Shown: positions 41,101 to 56,100, counted from the first letter of the stretch. The stretch: 64,000 bases of DNA from Chinchilla lanigera (GCF_000276665.1 NW_004955463.1:14542287-14606286); one strand, 5' to 3'. Notes: generated from the sequence alone by a model not told the origin. Numbers and translations are program-made.

Positions 41101-44100
41101 TGACCCATCTCCCCTGACCAGGGCCCACCTCCAGGCAGCCAGTCAGCATAGCTTGCATGGTTCAGGCCTCTTTCTGAAGCCCTGCTGTGAGCACATGAGG
41201 CTCATGGGGTGACTTCTAGATCTAAATCACAACAGCTGTAACTCAAAAACATAAAACAGATTTTCCATAAATCAGCCATAACCATTTTGAAAAATGAGAG
41301 GGAGAAAGCTGTATGTATTTGTCCTAAATTTTAGCTATCTTGGAATCAGCTTAACAGGAAGCATGTAGGACTTGTTTAGAGAAGATGCAGTTTACTGAAG
41401 GTTGTAACAGATAATTTGAGTAAAGGGAGCACTATTTTATGAGAATACTGAGTGTTGAAAATATATTCATCAAATTAAGTCATAAATTTAATGCACTTCC
41501 TGTCAAGTTCCAAATATATATATACATATATATTACTCTCATTTTGGAATGCAAAATGAATTTAAAGTCAATTTGAAGAAGAAGAATTTTTGTGATTATA
41601 GTGAAGAAAACTTTGAAAAAAAAGGTCCCTGAGGAAGGCTGTCAGTACAAGGTTATTAGTATGTTTTGGGAAAGTACAATATTAATTCAAATGCATAATA
41701 AATGTATCAATAGACTCAGAGTAAAAACCTCAATAAAACTGACATTTAAGAATTTTGTTGTAGGAACATTTAGTGTGAATTCTACCCTTTTAATGATTTT
41801 TAGGTGTACAGTACAGTATAGGCACAGTGTTGCACAGCAGATCTTTAGATTTGTGAATATCTTCTGTGATTGAAATTTTATATCTACTGATCAGCAGTTT
41901 CCTGATTCTCCCTTCCCCAGCCATTGGCCTTCCCTGTTTTATTCTTTGCCTCCATGAGTTTGGTTAGGTACTCATTTGAGTATTATCAAGCATATTGTCC
42001 TTGTAAGCTTGGCTTATTATTATCCAATTAGCATAATGTCCTCAAGTTCATTGTTGTAAATGGTGGAATTTCCTTCTTTTTTAAAGGCTGAATAATATTT
42101 CATTACATATGTACCTGTGTGCATATGTATATCATTTAATAGAATATAGAGTCTGCCAAAAACGTATATAGACTCCATTTATTAATATGGTGGGGCTGGG
42201 GATATAGCTCAGTGGCACAGTACTTGCCTGGAAAGCATGAGGTCCTGAGTTTAATTCTTGGAACAACAACAAAAAAAAAATTGTGAACTGCTGCTTGGGT
42301 AACCTTGATCATTAAGATTGTTGCACATTTTCAATTTCTCTATATAGTAGATTTTCTGCAATATCCAACATCCTCTAGGGTCCCACATGTGAGAGTAACA
42401 TCATCTACTAAGAAAACATACTATTTTTCTTTTCCTGAACTGTGCATACATTTTTTTGGCAGACTTTGTAATACACCATTTTAATAAATGCCTGGAAGCT
42501 AATGGCCACCACTTTGAGCACCTCTTGTAATTGTGGAGGCCAAGGTAACTTGTATTAATCTCATGGTGTCTCAATAAATTTAGTTTTAAAATTTTGTACA
42601 AATTTTCTTTTCCTGATGTATACATTTTTTGGGTAGATTTGTGTATTATATATATATATATCATACTATCTTTATTCACCTGTGGATGGGTATTGGAGTT
42701 GTTTCCAAATCTTAACTGTTATGAATACTGCTACAGAGAATGTGGGGGTGCAGATATTGCTTCAAGATTCTGACTTAAGTTGTTTTGAGTTTATACACAA
42801 AAAAGTGAGATTGCAAGATTATATGGTAATTCTTTCTTTTTTTCTTTGGAGACAAGGTCTCGCTTCGCAGCCTCAGCAGGCCTCGAACTCACAGGGATCC
42901 ACCTGCCTCAGCCTCCCAAGTGCTGGGATTACATGCATGCACCACCATGCCAGGCACTGTTTTTATTTTTAAAGGAACATCCATGTTATTTTCCATAGTT
43001 CTGCATTGTTCTACATCCCCACCAATGATTTAAGAGAATATATAAGGATTCTAATTTTTCTACATCTTCACCAATCCTCATCTTTGGTTTTTGATAATAG
43101 TATTCCTTACGTGTGAGCTGATACTTCATTGTAGCATTGGTCTGCCTCTCCCTAGTGATTGGTGATGTAAAACAGCCTTTCATATACCCAGTGACCTTTT
43201 CAATGTCTCTGGAGAATTGTCTACTCAAGTTCTTTGCTGATTTTTTTAGGGAGCTACTATTGTTACTATTATTATGCTATTGAGTTGTAGGAATTTCTTA
43301 TACACTTTGGTATTAAGCAACATGATCTGTATTATTTTTCCAAGTTATTTCATAACTTGACTTTTCACTCTGTTGATTGTTTCCTTTGCCTTGCAGGTAT
43401 TTCGCTTGCTGTAGCCTCCCTTGTCTATTTTTGCCTTGTTGCCTGTTCTTGTGTCAGATCCATGAAGTCATTGCCAAACCAATGTCATGGAGTTTTTTCT
43501 TTCTTTTTAGGAGTTTTACAAATTAAGATCTTAGATCTCAATATCTTTGAAACATTTTGAGTTAATTTTTGTATATGATTTGAGATAGGGGTCCAGTTAC
43601 ATTTTTTTGCTTGTGGATATGCAATCTTTTTCCACAGCATTATATTCATATTATCTTTTTCTAATGGTGTGTGTATATATATATGTATAAAGTTAGCTTT
43701 GTGTTGCTGCAATAAAATAGAAAATAAACTTACAGAAAAAATAAACTTGAAAAAATGCAGGTGGAAAGGTTTTGGTTTTCTTTTCAGAGGTTTCAGTCCA
43801 TGGTAGCCAGCTGTATTGCTTTAGGCCTGTGGGAAGGCAGAAGTGTGGAAGAACGCTGCTCACTTCCTGGTGGCCAGGAAGCAGAGCAGGAGAGAGAGTA
43901 CAAGGAAGGAGGTGGGGACAAGGTACATTCTTTCAGGGCAATACCCCAGTGACCTACTTCCTCTACACAGTTTCTATCCCCACTGCAGTTTGTACTACCT
44001 CCCAATAGTCCATTCAGTTATGAATTTCATCTAATGTAAGATACCATCACTTATAGACATGCATCCCAATTGAGGATGCAATAAGAATGTGCCTTGAATC

Positions 44101-47100
44101 ATTCTGTGCCTCTCCTCCCTCTATAAAATGCTTTACAGATACAGCCGACTATTATGATGTATGATTGAACAATACAGTGAATGTGTAAATTATTAGAAAT
44201 TTTTATTACAATAAAAGGCATTGCCATTAATCCCCCTCAAAACACCCTTAGCTTTGAACATACTTATGAACCCATCATTGGATGAGACCATTAATGAAGT
44301 TGGTGCCCTAATGATCTAGTGGGGCTGGGCTTGTAATTCAGTGGTAAAGTGCTTGTATAGGATGTATAAAACCCTGGGTTCAGTTCTCAAAACTACTACC
44401 TCTGAAGATTAATTTCATTGTTGTCTAAGCCTTCAACACATAAACCTTTTGGGGGAGATTTTACATGGGGGAGTTCATACATGAACTTCTGGCTTCTCTA
44501 GTATGTTCCAGTGGTCTGTGTGTCTGGTTTTATACTAGTACCACACTATTTTAATTACTATTATTTATTATTATTTCAATTACTATTATTTATCATTATT
44601 ATTTAATATTTATTTAATACTTTAAATTAAATAAATAAAAATTTAATTAATTATTAAAATTATTAATATTTATTATTTAATTACTATTATTTATTATTTG
44701 CTATTTTAATTACTATTTTAATTTATATTTAAATTTGAAAACATGATGTTTCTAGCTTTGTTCTTTCTCAGGATGATTTTAGCTACCTGGGATCTTTTGT
44801 GGTATAAGGTGAATTCTGGAAGTTTTGAAAAATTTTTGTTTAGGGCTGGAAATATGGCTCAGTGGCATAGTGCCTGCCTGGCAAGCACAAGGTCCTGAGT
44901 TTGATTCCTGGTACCCGCCCCCCAATTTTTTTTTCTTGTGTTTAAAATTTTATTAGAATTTTGACAGGGATTACATTGACTCTGTAGATCACTTTGAGTA
45001 ATGTAGATATTTTACCAGGATTCATTCTTAGAGTCCATGAACATGAGCTAACTTTGTATTTATTTGTATCATTTTTTATTTCTTTTTGCAGTGATATTTA
45101 GTTTTTAGTATAAAAGTCACTTCATTATGTTTATTCGTTAGTAGTTTATTATTTTTGGTGCTGTTATAAGTGGCATTATTTGCTTTTCTGGTGGTTTGTT
45201 GTTAATGTGTAGAAATGCAATTGATTTTTTTGTATGTTGTTTTTGAGACAGCTTTTTTTTGGTATGATGAATTGAATACACGACCTTGTGTTTACTAGGC
45301 AGGTGCTGTGCCACTGAGCTATATCCCCTGCTCTGTGTGTTGTTTTTTCATCCTACAATTTTACTGAATTATTAGTTTTAACAGTCATTTGTTATGGACC
45401 TGGGGTTTTTCTAGGTATATGATCGTGTCATCTGCAAATGGGGACAATTTTACTTTCTTTCCAATTTGGATGCCTTTCTTTTTATTTTTTCCTTTCCAGA
45501 TTTTTCTGCCTAATTGCTCTGGGCTAGCATTGTGTTGAACAGAAGCAGCAAGAGGGTGACTATGTCTTTTTCCTGATACTAGTGAAAAATGCTACTTTTG
45601 TTGAATATAGGTATCTTTTGTCAGTTACTGTATTTTCTTGCACCACACTGGTATTTTTCTATTGGCTTTGAATCTATTTAGCTCTGGCTATTTTCTTTTC
45701 TGTGTGGCTTTTTCTTTTTTCTTTTTTGCTATTGCTGTTCTTTTATTAGTACATGTTCGCATTATATCATGAATACATTCATTGCAGATAGTTGGTACTT
45801 GTACATGATGCATCTTAATTCTTTTTACATCTTCTTCCCCTCCTTCTGCTTTCCCTCTCTTAGTTTCCTTCCCATTTGCTAAAGTTTCAATCACATTCAA
45901 GTTGAGAAATAAAAATATATATAAAATAGGTGTACATACATATATGTACATTTATGTTCTGCTTAGGATTTTTTGATGTTTTAACGTTTATAGCTTGATA
46001 TTTTTCATCACTTGTGGAAAATTCTTAGTACGTCTTTATAGATTGCTTCTTCACATATTTGCCTATGTACATAGTACTTTGCTGTCTTCTATAATTCTAG
46101 TAAACTGTGTAAGATCTCACTGTGTCTCCTTTGATTTTTATCCTTGGTTATGTATTACCTATCATTTTGTTTCATTGTAGGTAATTTATTCTGACATCTT
46201 TCAGTTCATTGATCCTATATCTTATTTAGTCTGTTTTTAAACCTGTCCATTGAATTCTTAGTTTTACTTAATACGGTTCATTTGTCCAATTTCTGATCAA
46301 ATTTGATATATTAGTTTTGTGGATTTTATTTTTTTGACAAAATTTTCAAGATCGTCATTTTTCTCTCTTCCCAAGCAAGCATAAATGTTTTATGGTTGTT
46401 GTATGATGATCCTAGTATCAGAAGACTTTATTGGACTAAATCTGCTCTTTTTTCTATTTCTTGTAGTATCTTTTGTCTTCATATTATGAACTAGGATGAT
46501 GTTACCCTTAATTTGGATAATATTAAATCCTTTTTTGAGTGCAAATTTCATACCCTCCCTGTCATGTGCTGTTTAATAAATATTAATTTCATGTTCATTA
46601 TTAGATCTGTCTTGGATATAAGTGATAGCGATGTTTGTTTTTCTTTCAGATAACTCAGTCTAAATGAGCCAGTTCTTTATTTAAAATTTATTTTAAAAAT
46701 AAAAGAAGGAAAACATACTAACAAACAGACTGCCATTTACAAAATAGCATAAGAACAATACAAGCAAGACAGAGTTACAGACAAAGTGGTAGGAAATTAA
46801 GAATCGTTGTTGTATTACGTATTGGTATCTTCAGAGTGGTTTCTCAGAAAAACAAATAGAGACATGCAAGATTGATCAAATAATTAATCATTAACTGTTC
46901 CTTTCAGTAAAGTGAGAGAAGTCAGTAGTACAACTATGTTAGCTATCCTGTATATACATACATACATAATTTCCCCTTCTTTCTTTTCTCTGTTCCCTCA
47001 CACCAATTGCTCTTTACTTTTGAGCATTTTCCTTTCATTTCACAATGTCTGTCATACCTCCTAGTTTTTATTCACTCTTTCAGGTTCTTACAGTAGTAAG

Positions 47101-50100
47101 ACAGTACATTGCTTACACATGGAGGTCTGATTTATTTCACTTATGAGTATGGTCTCTAGTTGTGACCATTTACCTGTAAAAGCCTCGAGTTTATCTTTTC
47201 TTTATAGCTGAGTAATATTCCATTATATAAAAGTACCACAGTTTTTTTATCCATTCTTCAGTGGATGGACATTTGGGTTGCTCCCACAATTTAGCAATTA
47301 CAAATTGAGCTACTATAAACATGGGTGCACATATATCGCTGTGATACGATGCTTTCAGATCTTCTGGGAAAATACCCAGAAGGGAAATAGCTGGGTTGAA
47401 TGGGACCTCTAGACCTAGTTTACTGAGGAATCTCCAAACTGATTTCCACTGTGGTTTCACCAGTCTGCATTCCCACTAGCAGTGGAGAAGAGTTCCTGTT
47501 TCTCCACAGCCTCGCCAGCATTTATTATTGGTTGATTTCTTAATGTGAGCCATTTTTACAGGGGTGAGATGAAATCTCAGTGTTGTTTTAATTTGCATTT
47601 TGAGCCAGTGCTGTTTGATAAAATGTATGATCTAACTTTGTGATATGATTTTATTATTTATGCTATTTTGGGGGCCCTGTAGTAGTATTCTCAAGTGCCA
47701 CTCTTAGATTACTGAAAGTGCAAAGTGCTCTTTCTGGGAGGTGCCTTTCCAGAGCAGTGGCATTCTTCACTCTGCCCCTAGGTTCCACTATCAGAAAGCC
47801 TTCATAATCAGGTGCCCTTTTCTCACTTCTCATTGCACTTCCTCCGTCCAGGTGTCAGGATCAGGGTAGCTGTGGTGGAAATACGTTCTAGTTACTCTCA
47901 GATTACTAATAGAAATGAGTAATAATATAAGTAATGTGTTCTCTATTGTGGTTTTTAAAATCATTTCCTAGTAGATGATTTCTGTCATTGTCGGTCACCT
48001 TTTGAAGGCGGTTTGGAAAGCTAACTTACATGTGAGAAAAGAGGAAGAGAGGTTTTAAATCATACATAACGTAGAGTCTAGAGGTATAAGTAGAAAGTAA
48101 GAATACTTAAGTTGCTTGTCAGCCAAATATCAGGAGAAAGACTGTTCTTTTTACAAGTGCCAGCCAGGAACGCTAGTGGAGCAGTATCTTCACTGCTGCC
48201 TCCAAAGCCTTACAAAGCATCACAGAAGTCCAATATTAGGGAATATTGCTAATATTTCTATGTGCAGAAAAGAACCAGAAGTGCTTCTGTTTTATGATTT
48301 TCAGTACTATGGTCAAACATTACAGGTGAAACAGATTTTTTTTGTAGATCTAGGATCAAACATTTAAAGCATTGTTTATGAGAAAATGATTTCAACTACT
48401 AAGTAACATGCTCATTTCAGAAATTACCTGTTTAAAAGAGGTCGATTTGTTATAGGTTATAATTAGGGACCTAAGTGTAGGAATGTATATACACCTGCAC
48501 AACTCCTGTGGTTATTGTTTAATGTGTTTTTACAGAAAATGTTATTGTATATGTGCTATGTGGCAGGCACTGTACTTACCAACGTCAACCGTAGTATATG
48601 TGCTGCTGAAGCAAGCACCCAGGGTCAACAACAGAAATTTACAAGCCCCTGTTTGAGATCCCCTTTGTTTATTAAATAGTGATTATGTACCATATGTTCA
48701 GTATTTGTATTTGATATCTAATAGTCAGACTCCTATTGTCCCTTGTAAATCTGATCTAGCCAGTCTTCCCCATATTAGTTAAAGTAACTACTTCCTTCTA
48801 CTGTCTCAGCACAATCTTGGCATCAGCCTTCTTTCTTTCTTCTGACACTCTTCAGCTTAATATCTTTCCTGTAAGTCACAAGTTATCTAGCTTCTTCTTC
48901 CTGCTTCCACTGTTACCATTCTGATTCATCATGTTGAGTAGATTCTCCTAAAAGCTGTTTTGCATTCTTGCTTAACATAGCAATTGTGGCAGTCCTACTG
49001 ATGTGTAAGTCAAATCCTGTTTCCTTTTTTACACTTTCCATTGTTTACCCACCCTATCCCAGTGCCCCCTTCACTCACAGTAAAAAGAGACATTTTTATA
49101 GTGCTCTGTTTTCCCCTTTGCTCAGTGTATCTCTCATTACTCAGTCCCTCACTGGCTCACTGTGCTGCAGGCCCCCTGGCTTTCTTACTGTCAGCAAACA
49201 TGCCATGTGGGCTTCTACTTAAGGTTCTTTGCACCTCTTGTTCCTTCTCTCTGTAATACTCTTTCCCCATATATGGAGAAAGCTGTTTATAGAAATATAC
49301 AGTCAAAGACAGGCTGGGCTCTCAAGGAAGTCAGCAGAAAAATAAAGACATCAGAATTGTGGCTGGAGGTGCATCTGAGGAAGGCCAGGCCTCAAGATGA
49401 AGATGCAGTGGCTGGGCCTGCATGCCTGCCTAGGAATAAACAACAACTTGAAATTGTACTGTAATTAGCACCACCTGATCCAGTGAGCCCAGATAGGCAT
49501 CAGTTGCCTGGGTGGGTGACCAGAGCGTCTGGACCCATCCCTTCCCAAAAATGCCTTTGTTCTTTCCATGTGCCCTTGCTGTGTGACTCATTTGCCTACT
49601 GGATCAATTTTAGCTAAGCAGCTATACCTGTAATCCTGTGGGTTGATTGTAATTTGACCCATGTTGTGACTTTGCTATATAAATTCCCTGACAAGGGGCC
49701 TTGACGGCCACCCCATTTGGGACCTCACCTGGAAATCTAGGAGCTATTCTTCTCTCCTTATTTAAATAAAACTCTCCTAATGCCTTCCTATGGTTTGTGA
49801 CTTTATTCCTTGATGTAGTGGGACCATGAACTTGGCACATTTGACATCTAACGGGTTGGGAGTTACATTTTTCCTATATCACATATATCCAATTTTGATA
49901 AAAATGTCACAAAAACTGAAGTACTTGCCCTGCCTGCCTTTTAAAATTATTACTTCAAATTTCCTATTATCTTGTTTTGAAATTCTGTATTGTTTTTATT
50001 GTTTTTATCTGTTTTTAAAATAAAAAAATAAAGAAAATAAAATTATCACTCCTCCCCTGCACAGTTCATTGCCCTTGCTCCCTCTCTTCTTCTCCATAGC

Positions 50101-53100
50101 ACTTCTCGCTCTCTGATATGCCCAGGTTACAAGTTTAGAGTCTGCTTTGCTCACTAGAATGTAGCCTTCACGGGGGAAGGGCTTTTGGCTTTTGTGTTCA
50201 GTTTCATCCCTTGCATGGAGAGGCGTACCTTGTACAAACAGGTGTCCATATTTGTTGATGATTGATACTATGCAAAAGCACATATTTGTTGATGTTGACA
50301 TTATGCAAAAGGGCTCCTCTTCACAGTATTCTTAACAGTGGCAAGAAAAAGATTACAGAAAACAAGGCTTTCTGTTATTCACAAGCCTATGCTAGATCTT
50401 TCTTTCCGTCAATCACAATATTGCCTTGCACGTTCTTCTTTTTCCACAGTGAGTTAAGGGGTGACACTAGCTGGGGCCCTGGCGCCAAGCAGATTCAGGC
50501 TCTGTCTGTCATTTCTCCCTGCTTTTCCTTTAAATTGTCCTCTTTAGCAAGGGCTTAAGTCTTTCTAGTCAGGATTTGCCAGAAACCTTCCTGAGGCCTT
50601 TCCCTGTCTCTTTCTTACCTGCCTGCCCCATTTTTCCTACACAATGGCACCAAGTTCCCTTCAAGAAAAATTTTATTATATATATTTAGAATGTGTAATG
50701 TGATGCTTTGATATACATATAGGTGATGAAATAGCTACTATAGTTGGGCAAATTAATATATCTATCATCCCCTGTGGCAATAGCACCATTTTTTTTCCTT
50801 TGTGGCAATAGCACCAAGAATCTACTCTTTTAGCAAAAATCCTGAATGTAATACAATATTATTAACTATAGTCCTGTGTTGTACATTAGGTCTTTCGACT
50901 TGTTCATCCTTCACATCTACTGCTCTGTATCCTCTGACCTATGTCTCCCCATTTCCTTCCTTCCCACACCATAACCACTGTTTTGTTTTCTGTCTCTGTG
51001 CATTTACTTTGTTCTATTTCACACATAAGTGACATCAAGCGGTATTTTTCTTCTTGTGTCTGACTTACTTCACTTAGATAACATCCTCCATGTTCATCCA
51101 TGTGACAGATGGCAGGCTGTCCTTTTACTTGTAGAAGGCTGAATTGTACCGTTTGACGCACATGCACACATGCACACACACACACTAGTTAATTTTCTCA
51201 CTAATGGATACTTAGTTTGTTTCCATGTCTTGGCTGTTGTGAATAATGCTGAACATGGGAGTGCAGATATCTTTATGAGGTGCTGATTTTGTTTCCTTTG
51301 TGTATATACCCAGAGGAGAGATTGCTGAGTCACATGCTAGTTCTGTTTTTAATTTTTCTAGGAATCTCACAGTGTTTTCCATAATAGCTGCACAAATCTA
51401 TGTTCCCACCAGCAGTGGATAAGGGTGTCCTTTTCTTCACACCTGTGCCCACACTTACCTTAGGTTTTGAATAAAACCTGTCCTAACAATGTAAGGTGAG
51501 ATCATGTGGTTTTGGTTTGCATTTCCCTGGTAATTAGGGATCCTGAGCATTGTTTCACATACCTGTTGGTCATTGGTACATCTCTGTTTGAGACGTGCAT
51601 TCAAGTCCTTTGCTCTTTTCAAAGTACTGGGATTTGAACCCAGGGCCTGTGCATCCTAGAAAAGTACTCTACCACTAAGCTATAACCTCAGCCTTTTTAT
51701 TTTTGTTTTTTTTTGAGATAAGGTCTCTCAAAGTTGCCCTTGTTGGAGTTGAAGTGGTTATCCTGCCTCAGCCTCCTGAGTAACTGGGATTATGGGCACT
51801 GCCAATACACCCAGCTCCTTTGCTCATTTTTAAATTGTGTTCTTTGTTTTGCTGCTATTGAGTTTGTGAGTTTACAAATTTTTGATATTAGCCTCTTCTC
51901 ATATATGGTTTGCAAATACCTCCCAGTCTGTAGGCGGCCTTTTCATTTTGCTGATGATTTCCTTTGCTGTGCAGGAGCTTTTCAATACTGTAGTTGTAGT
52001 AATCAAAACAGTATGGTACTGGCTTAAAAACAGTAGACCAATGGAACAAAAAAGAGAGTCCCAAAATAAACCCAAACATGCATAGTGAACTAATTTTCAA
52101 CAGGGACATCAAGGGAGCACAGTGGAGAAAATATTGTTTCTTCAATAAAGGGTGCTGGGGAAACTAGAATGAAATTGGATCCTTGTTTTTTCACAGTTCA
52201 CACATAGAATCAACTCAGAATGGATTAACAGAGATATTATAAGACTTGAAAGCATAAAACTCCTACAAGGAAACATTATGTTTCCTTGATATTTCTCTTA
52301 GTAATTATTTTGTCTTCTTTTCCTGATTAAAATTAGTAACACATGCTGATTATATAAATTAATGGGTTTCACTGTGACATTTTTAATTTTTATATTTTTG
52401 ATACTATACCAAAAGCTCAGGCCACAAAAGAAGAAATAATTTTTTTTTTTTGATACCAGGAAGAAACTCAGGACCTTGTGCTTGCCAGGTACACACTGTA
52501 CTGCTGAGCTATATCCCTGGCCCAAGAAGAAATAAATAAAAGAGGCTACCCTTGATACATTGTTTCCCCTTTGGTACTGCGAATTGAACCTGAGGCTTTT
52601 GTACCAAGCTACATCCCCAGGCTTTTTAGTTTTTATTTTGAGGTGCCTGCCTAAATTATCTAGGCAGGACTAGAATTTGCAGTTCTCCTTCCTCAGTCTC
52701 CTAGAGTGCTGGAATTACAGGCATGCACTGCCATGCCCAGCCCCCTGATAAAACTTTCAGTGTGACTTGGGTTTCTCCAAGACCAGGACATGCAGGTGCA
52801 CGTGCATCTTGCTGCGTCTCAGGAGCCACGGTCCATCCATACCAGAATTGCCCATCCGCGTTTTCTGTAGCTCCCAATGAATGATAGTGTGTGTGGGAAC
52901 AGAAGTGTGTCATCCTGCAGAGTGAGAAAAGACTGGGAACAATATATAGCTAGTTTCTAATATTTGTACTTTATTACATTAGATAAATAAGACTTAATTC
53001 TGTATAGACTAGATAATTTTTGTGATTTCTTAAAATTATGATTTTGTGTTTTAGTGTAAGTGACATGTTTGGAAGATGTTTTCATGGAGGTACAATATAA

Positions 53101-56100
53101 TGTAACCAAAATTGTAAACCATTATATAGTAGCTTTAATGTTCTATATTTATTAGGAATAGTTACTAGTTTTCATTTCTGTCAACTTTTGTTAACTTATT
53201 TTTGAGCATTTGTAATATTTCTTTTTGGTTGAAGACATGACTTAAACATTTCAAAATGAACAATCATTGTAAGATCTTTTTTCTTAACATTTATTATAGA
53301 GGTTCCAGAAACTTCAGCAGTTGTAGTGCAGAGGATTTTGAGAAGTTAACTTTAAATAAAGGAGGAAATTGCCTCCTCAATATCCCAAAACCTGATGAAG
53401 CCTATAGTGCGCCCTCCTGTGGTAATAAATTGGTGGACCCTGGAGAAGAATGTGACTGTGGTACTCCAAAGGTCAGTTTAATTTTTGATTTTTTCTTTAT
53501 AAAATTACCATGAGATTTGGAAAAAGAAAATCGCTGGTTTTGTGCAACTCTGGCATAGGAACTAAAATAAACTGCAGTGGCAAATGAGGGTTATTTTGTC
53601 TGTGTGACTGTTTCTAGGATTGGTCATTTCTTCCTCCTCAGAATATAGCTAATGGTGCCATCTATTTTAAAGTCAAGGAAAGCACCATGGATACACTTTT
53701 GATTTTACCCCTATCTTATACCACTTCTGTTACAGTTATTTGCGTATTTATTTTAAAAAAGGAATCAGTTTTTCACTTGGTTCTTTATGTGTAAACATTA
53801 AACATTCTGGCAAATGCCAGTGCAGAAGTATTTATTCAGTTGGACTCATCTGAAAAATAAGTCAAAGCTGGCCTATCCTGTGGGTTTCTTCAGTATAAAA
53901 ATTCTTACTGCTCAAAGTGCTATTCTCCCTTTATTAATCCTTAGTTTACCTGCTCACCACTGACTTTATCAGACTGTTACTGACTGTCCCAAATGTGTGC
54001 ACATCTTTCCTGTCTTCCCACAATGGCCTGCTGAAGTCCTCTTCTTGTAGGCCTGGCATTAGGTTTGGAAAATATTTACCTGCATGTGAATCTTGCTGTA
54101 CTCCATCTTTTCCAGAAGGGCATCTCCTTCCTTACCTGACTACACCTGGCCTTTACCAGATCCTTTGCTTTCCAGAAGGGCAGTATGTATGTGTCTTCTG
54201 CTGAAGTGGTGTAGGCCCATTATTATACAACTGATGCATGTCATGGAATTCTGCTAAATATCTTAGAAATTAATTCCCTTGATAGCCTTAAGAAATTGGT
54301 ATTTTTAATATTTTCATTTTCAAGTGAAAATACCCCTTACCAGTATATTACCCACCTGTTCTTTTTCCCTCATTTTCTTTAGGCAAGTGTTGATTGTCCT
54401 TTATTAATGTGCGTTTCCTAGAATTTTATATGAAAAAGAAACCAACCCTGTTTTGGGGTCTTGGTTCTTTTGTTGCATTTTGTTTTTCAGATTCATCCAT
54501 GCAGTTGCAGTTATGCCAGCAATTCTTTTTCTTATGGTTTATTGTTAAGAACTAAGGATATTCTGCAGTTTATGTATTTGTCTCTTGATGGCTATTTGAG
54601 CTGTCTTCAGTTTTGAGCTATTACAAATAAACCTCTGTTTACAGTCCTTACGTGGATTAGGTTTTGGGTAAATAACTAGGTGTGGAATGACTTGGTCATA
54701 TGGTAGTTGTAGAAGAAACCTTCAAATTACAACGATACCTCCGTTGTCAAACTCAATTCATTCCAAATTTGTGCTCAAACATTGAAAAGTTTGAGAAATA
54801 AACACTTTTTTCCCATAAGAAATAATGGAAAATCGAGTAAGTGGTTCTGAGGCCCAGAAATTACTTATAAATTCCTTTTTCCAAGACTTTAACAAATTTT
54901 GCAATGATTTCTTTAACTCTATTGTGGTTCTCAGAGTTTTCCTGTTAACTTTACTGCTGGTATCACTAACTTCCGTTGGAGCCATGGTTACGGTATTTTA
55001 CACAAATAAAGTACAAAATAAAAGGACAATGATGAATGTTTTAAGTTACTAACATAAGCACTGTATGTTGTCTGGGCAAGAGCTGCATTTAAACTGAAGC
55101 ATCACCCCTTTGTGTCAGCAGCTAGATACACCACAGGACTCACTGCCCATACAGGGTTTTTCAAGTGGGATATTCAGTTCAGCTACTGAGCAAAGTTACC
55201 AACACCCAGCAGATTTTCTCAAACTTTGCTGTTTGAATAGTGGAAAGTTTGAGTTTGGAGCAGTTCAACAACCTAGGTATCACTGTCCTTTCTAAAGTGG
55301 TTGTGCTATTTTCATTCCCACCATCCATGTGTGATAGGTCCAGTTCTATCATATTCTCAATGGTATTTCACATAGGCAGTCTTTTTCATTTTAACCATTC
55401 TGCTAGATGCCTCACTAAGGTATTAATTTGGATTTCTGAAGGCCTGAGTATGCTGAGCATGTTTTCATGTGTTTATTTGCCATCAGTGTATATTGTGATG
55501 TGTCTGTTTAACTCTTTTCTCTGTTCTTCAAATTGGGTTATAATTGACTTTCGAGATTACTTTATATATTCCAGGAGTAAGTACTTTGTCAGATATTTTA
55601 TTTGTAAATATTTTCTCGAAGTGGTAGCATACCTTATCTTAAGAATATCTTCTAAAGGGTTAGAGCTTTTATAAAGTGCTTGTTATCATTTTGTGCTTTT
55701 ATGGATTGTGCTTTTGGTGTTATAGCTAAAAACACTTTGCCTACTCTAAATTTACAAAGTTTTCTTCTAGCAGTTTTATAGTTTTAGCTTTTGCACTTAG
55801 GTCTATGATCCATTTTTGACTTCCTGTTTTTGGTATGTTGCAAGGTAATACAGATTATAAGTCATTTATTTTAAAATTTTTATTGTGAGATGGATATGTT
55901 AATCACCCTTATTTGATCAGTATACATTGAATGGATGTTGAAATACCACACAGTAGCCCATAGATATGTGCAATTATTGTGTTAGTTAAGAAAACATAAA
56001 ATTAAAAGCACTTTAAAAATGAAATAATTATAAGCTGACAAATATTTATACAGTATAGAGCTGGGCATGGTGGCACATGCCTGTAACCTGAGCACTGGGA

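Larger units (their letters stand above)
41750..45660 (-). mobile_element. Old L1, antisense, riddled with younger insertions
   Basis: Antisense L1 text runs in order through 41880-42140, 42660-42838, 42960-43680 and 44440-45620 (e.g. TATTCACCTGTGGATGGGTA, TCTACATCCCCACCAATGAT, CTAGTACCACACTATTTTAA, GTCATCTGCAAATGGGGACA). Between these lie a mariner-like element, a B1, a MaLR LTR, a second mariner-like piece and four ID SINEs, all younger than the L1. Confidence 0.75.

Noticed and set aside
43357..43560. Short frame with hydrophobic stretch ([13 protein letters not shown])
   Set aside because: It lies in antisense L1 text; chance frame.
55240..55674. 144-codon plus-strand frame
   Set aside because: Antisense L1 sequence commonly gives hydrophobic open frames; no homology to a known protein family.
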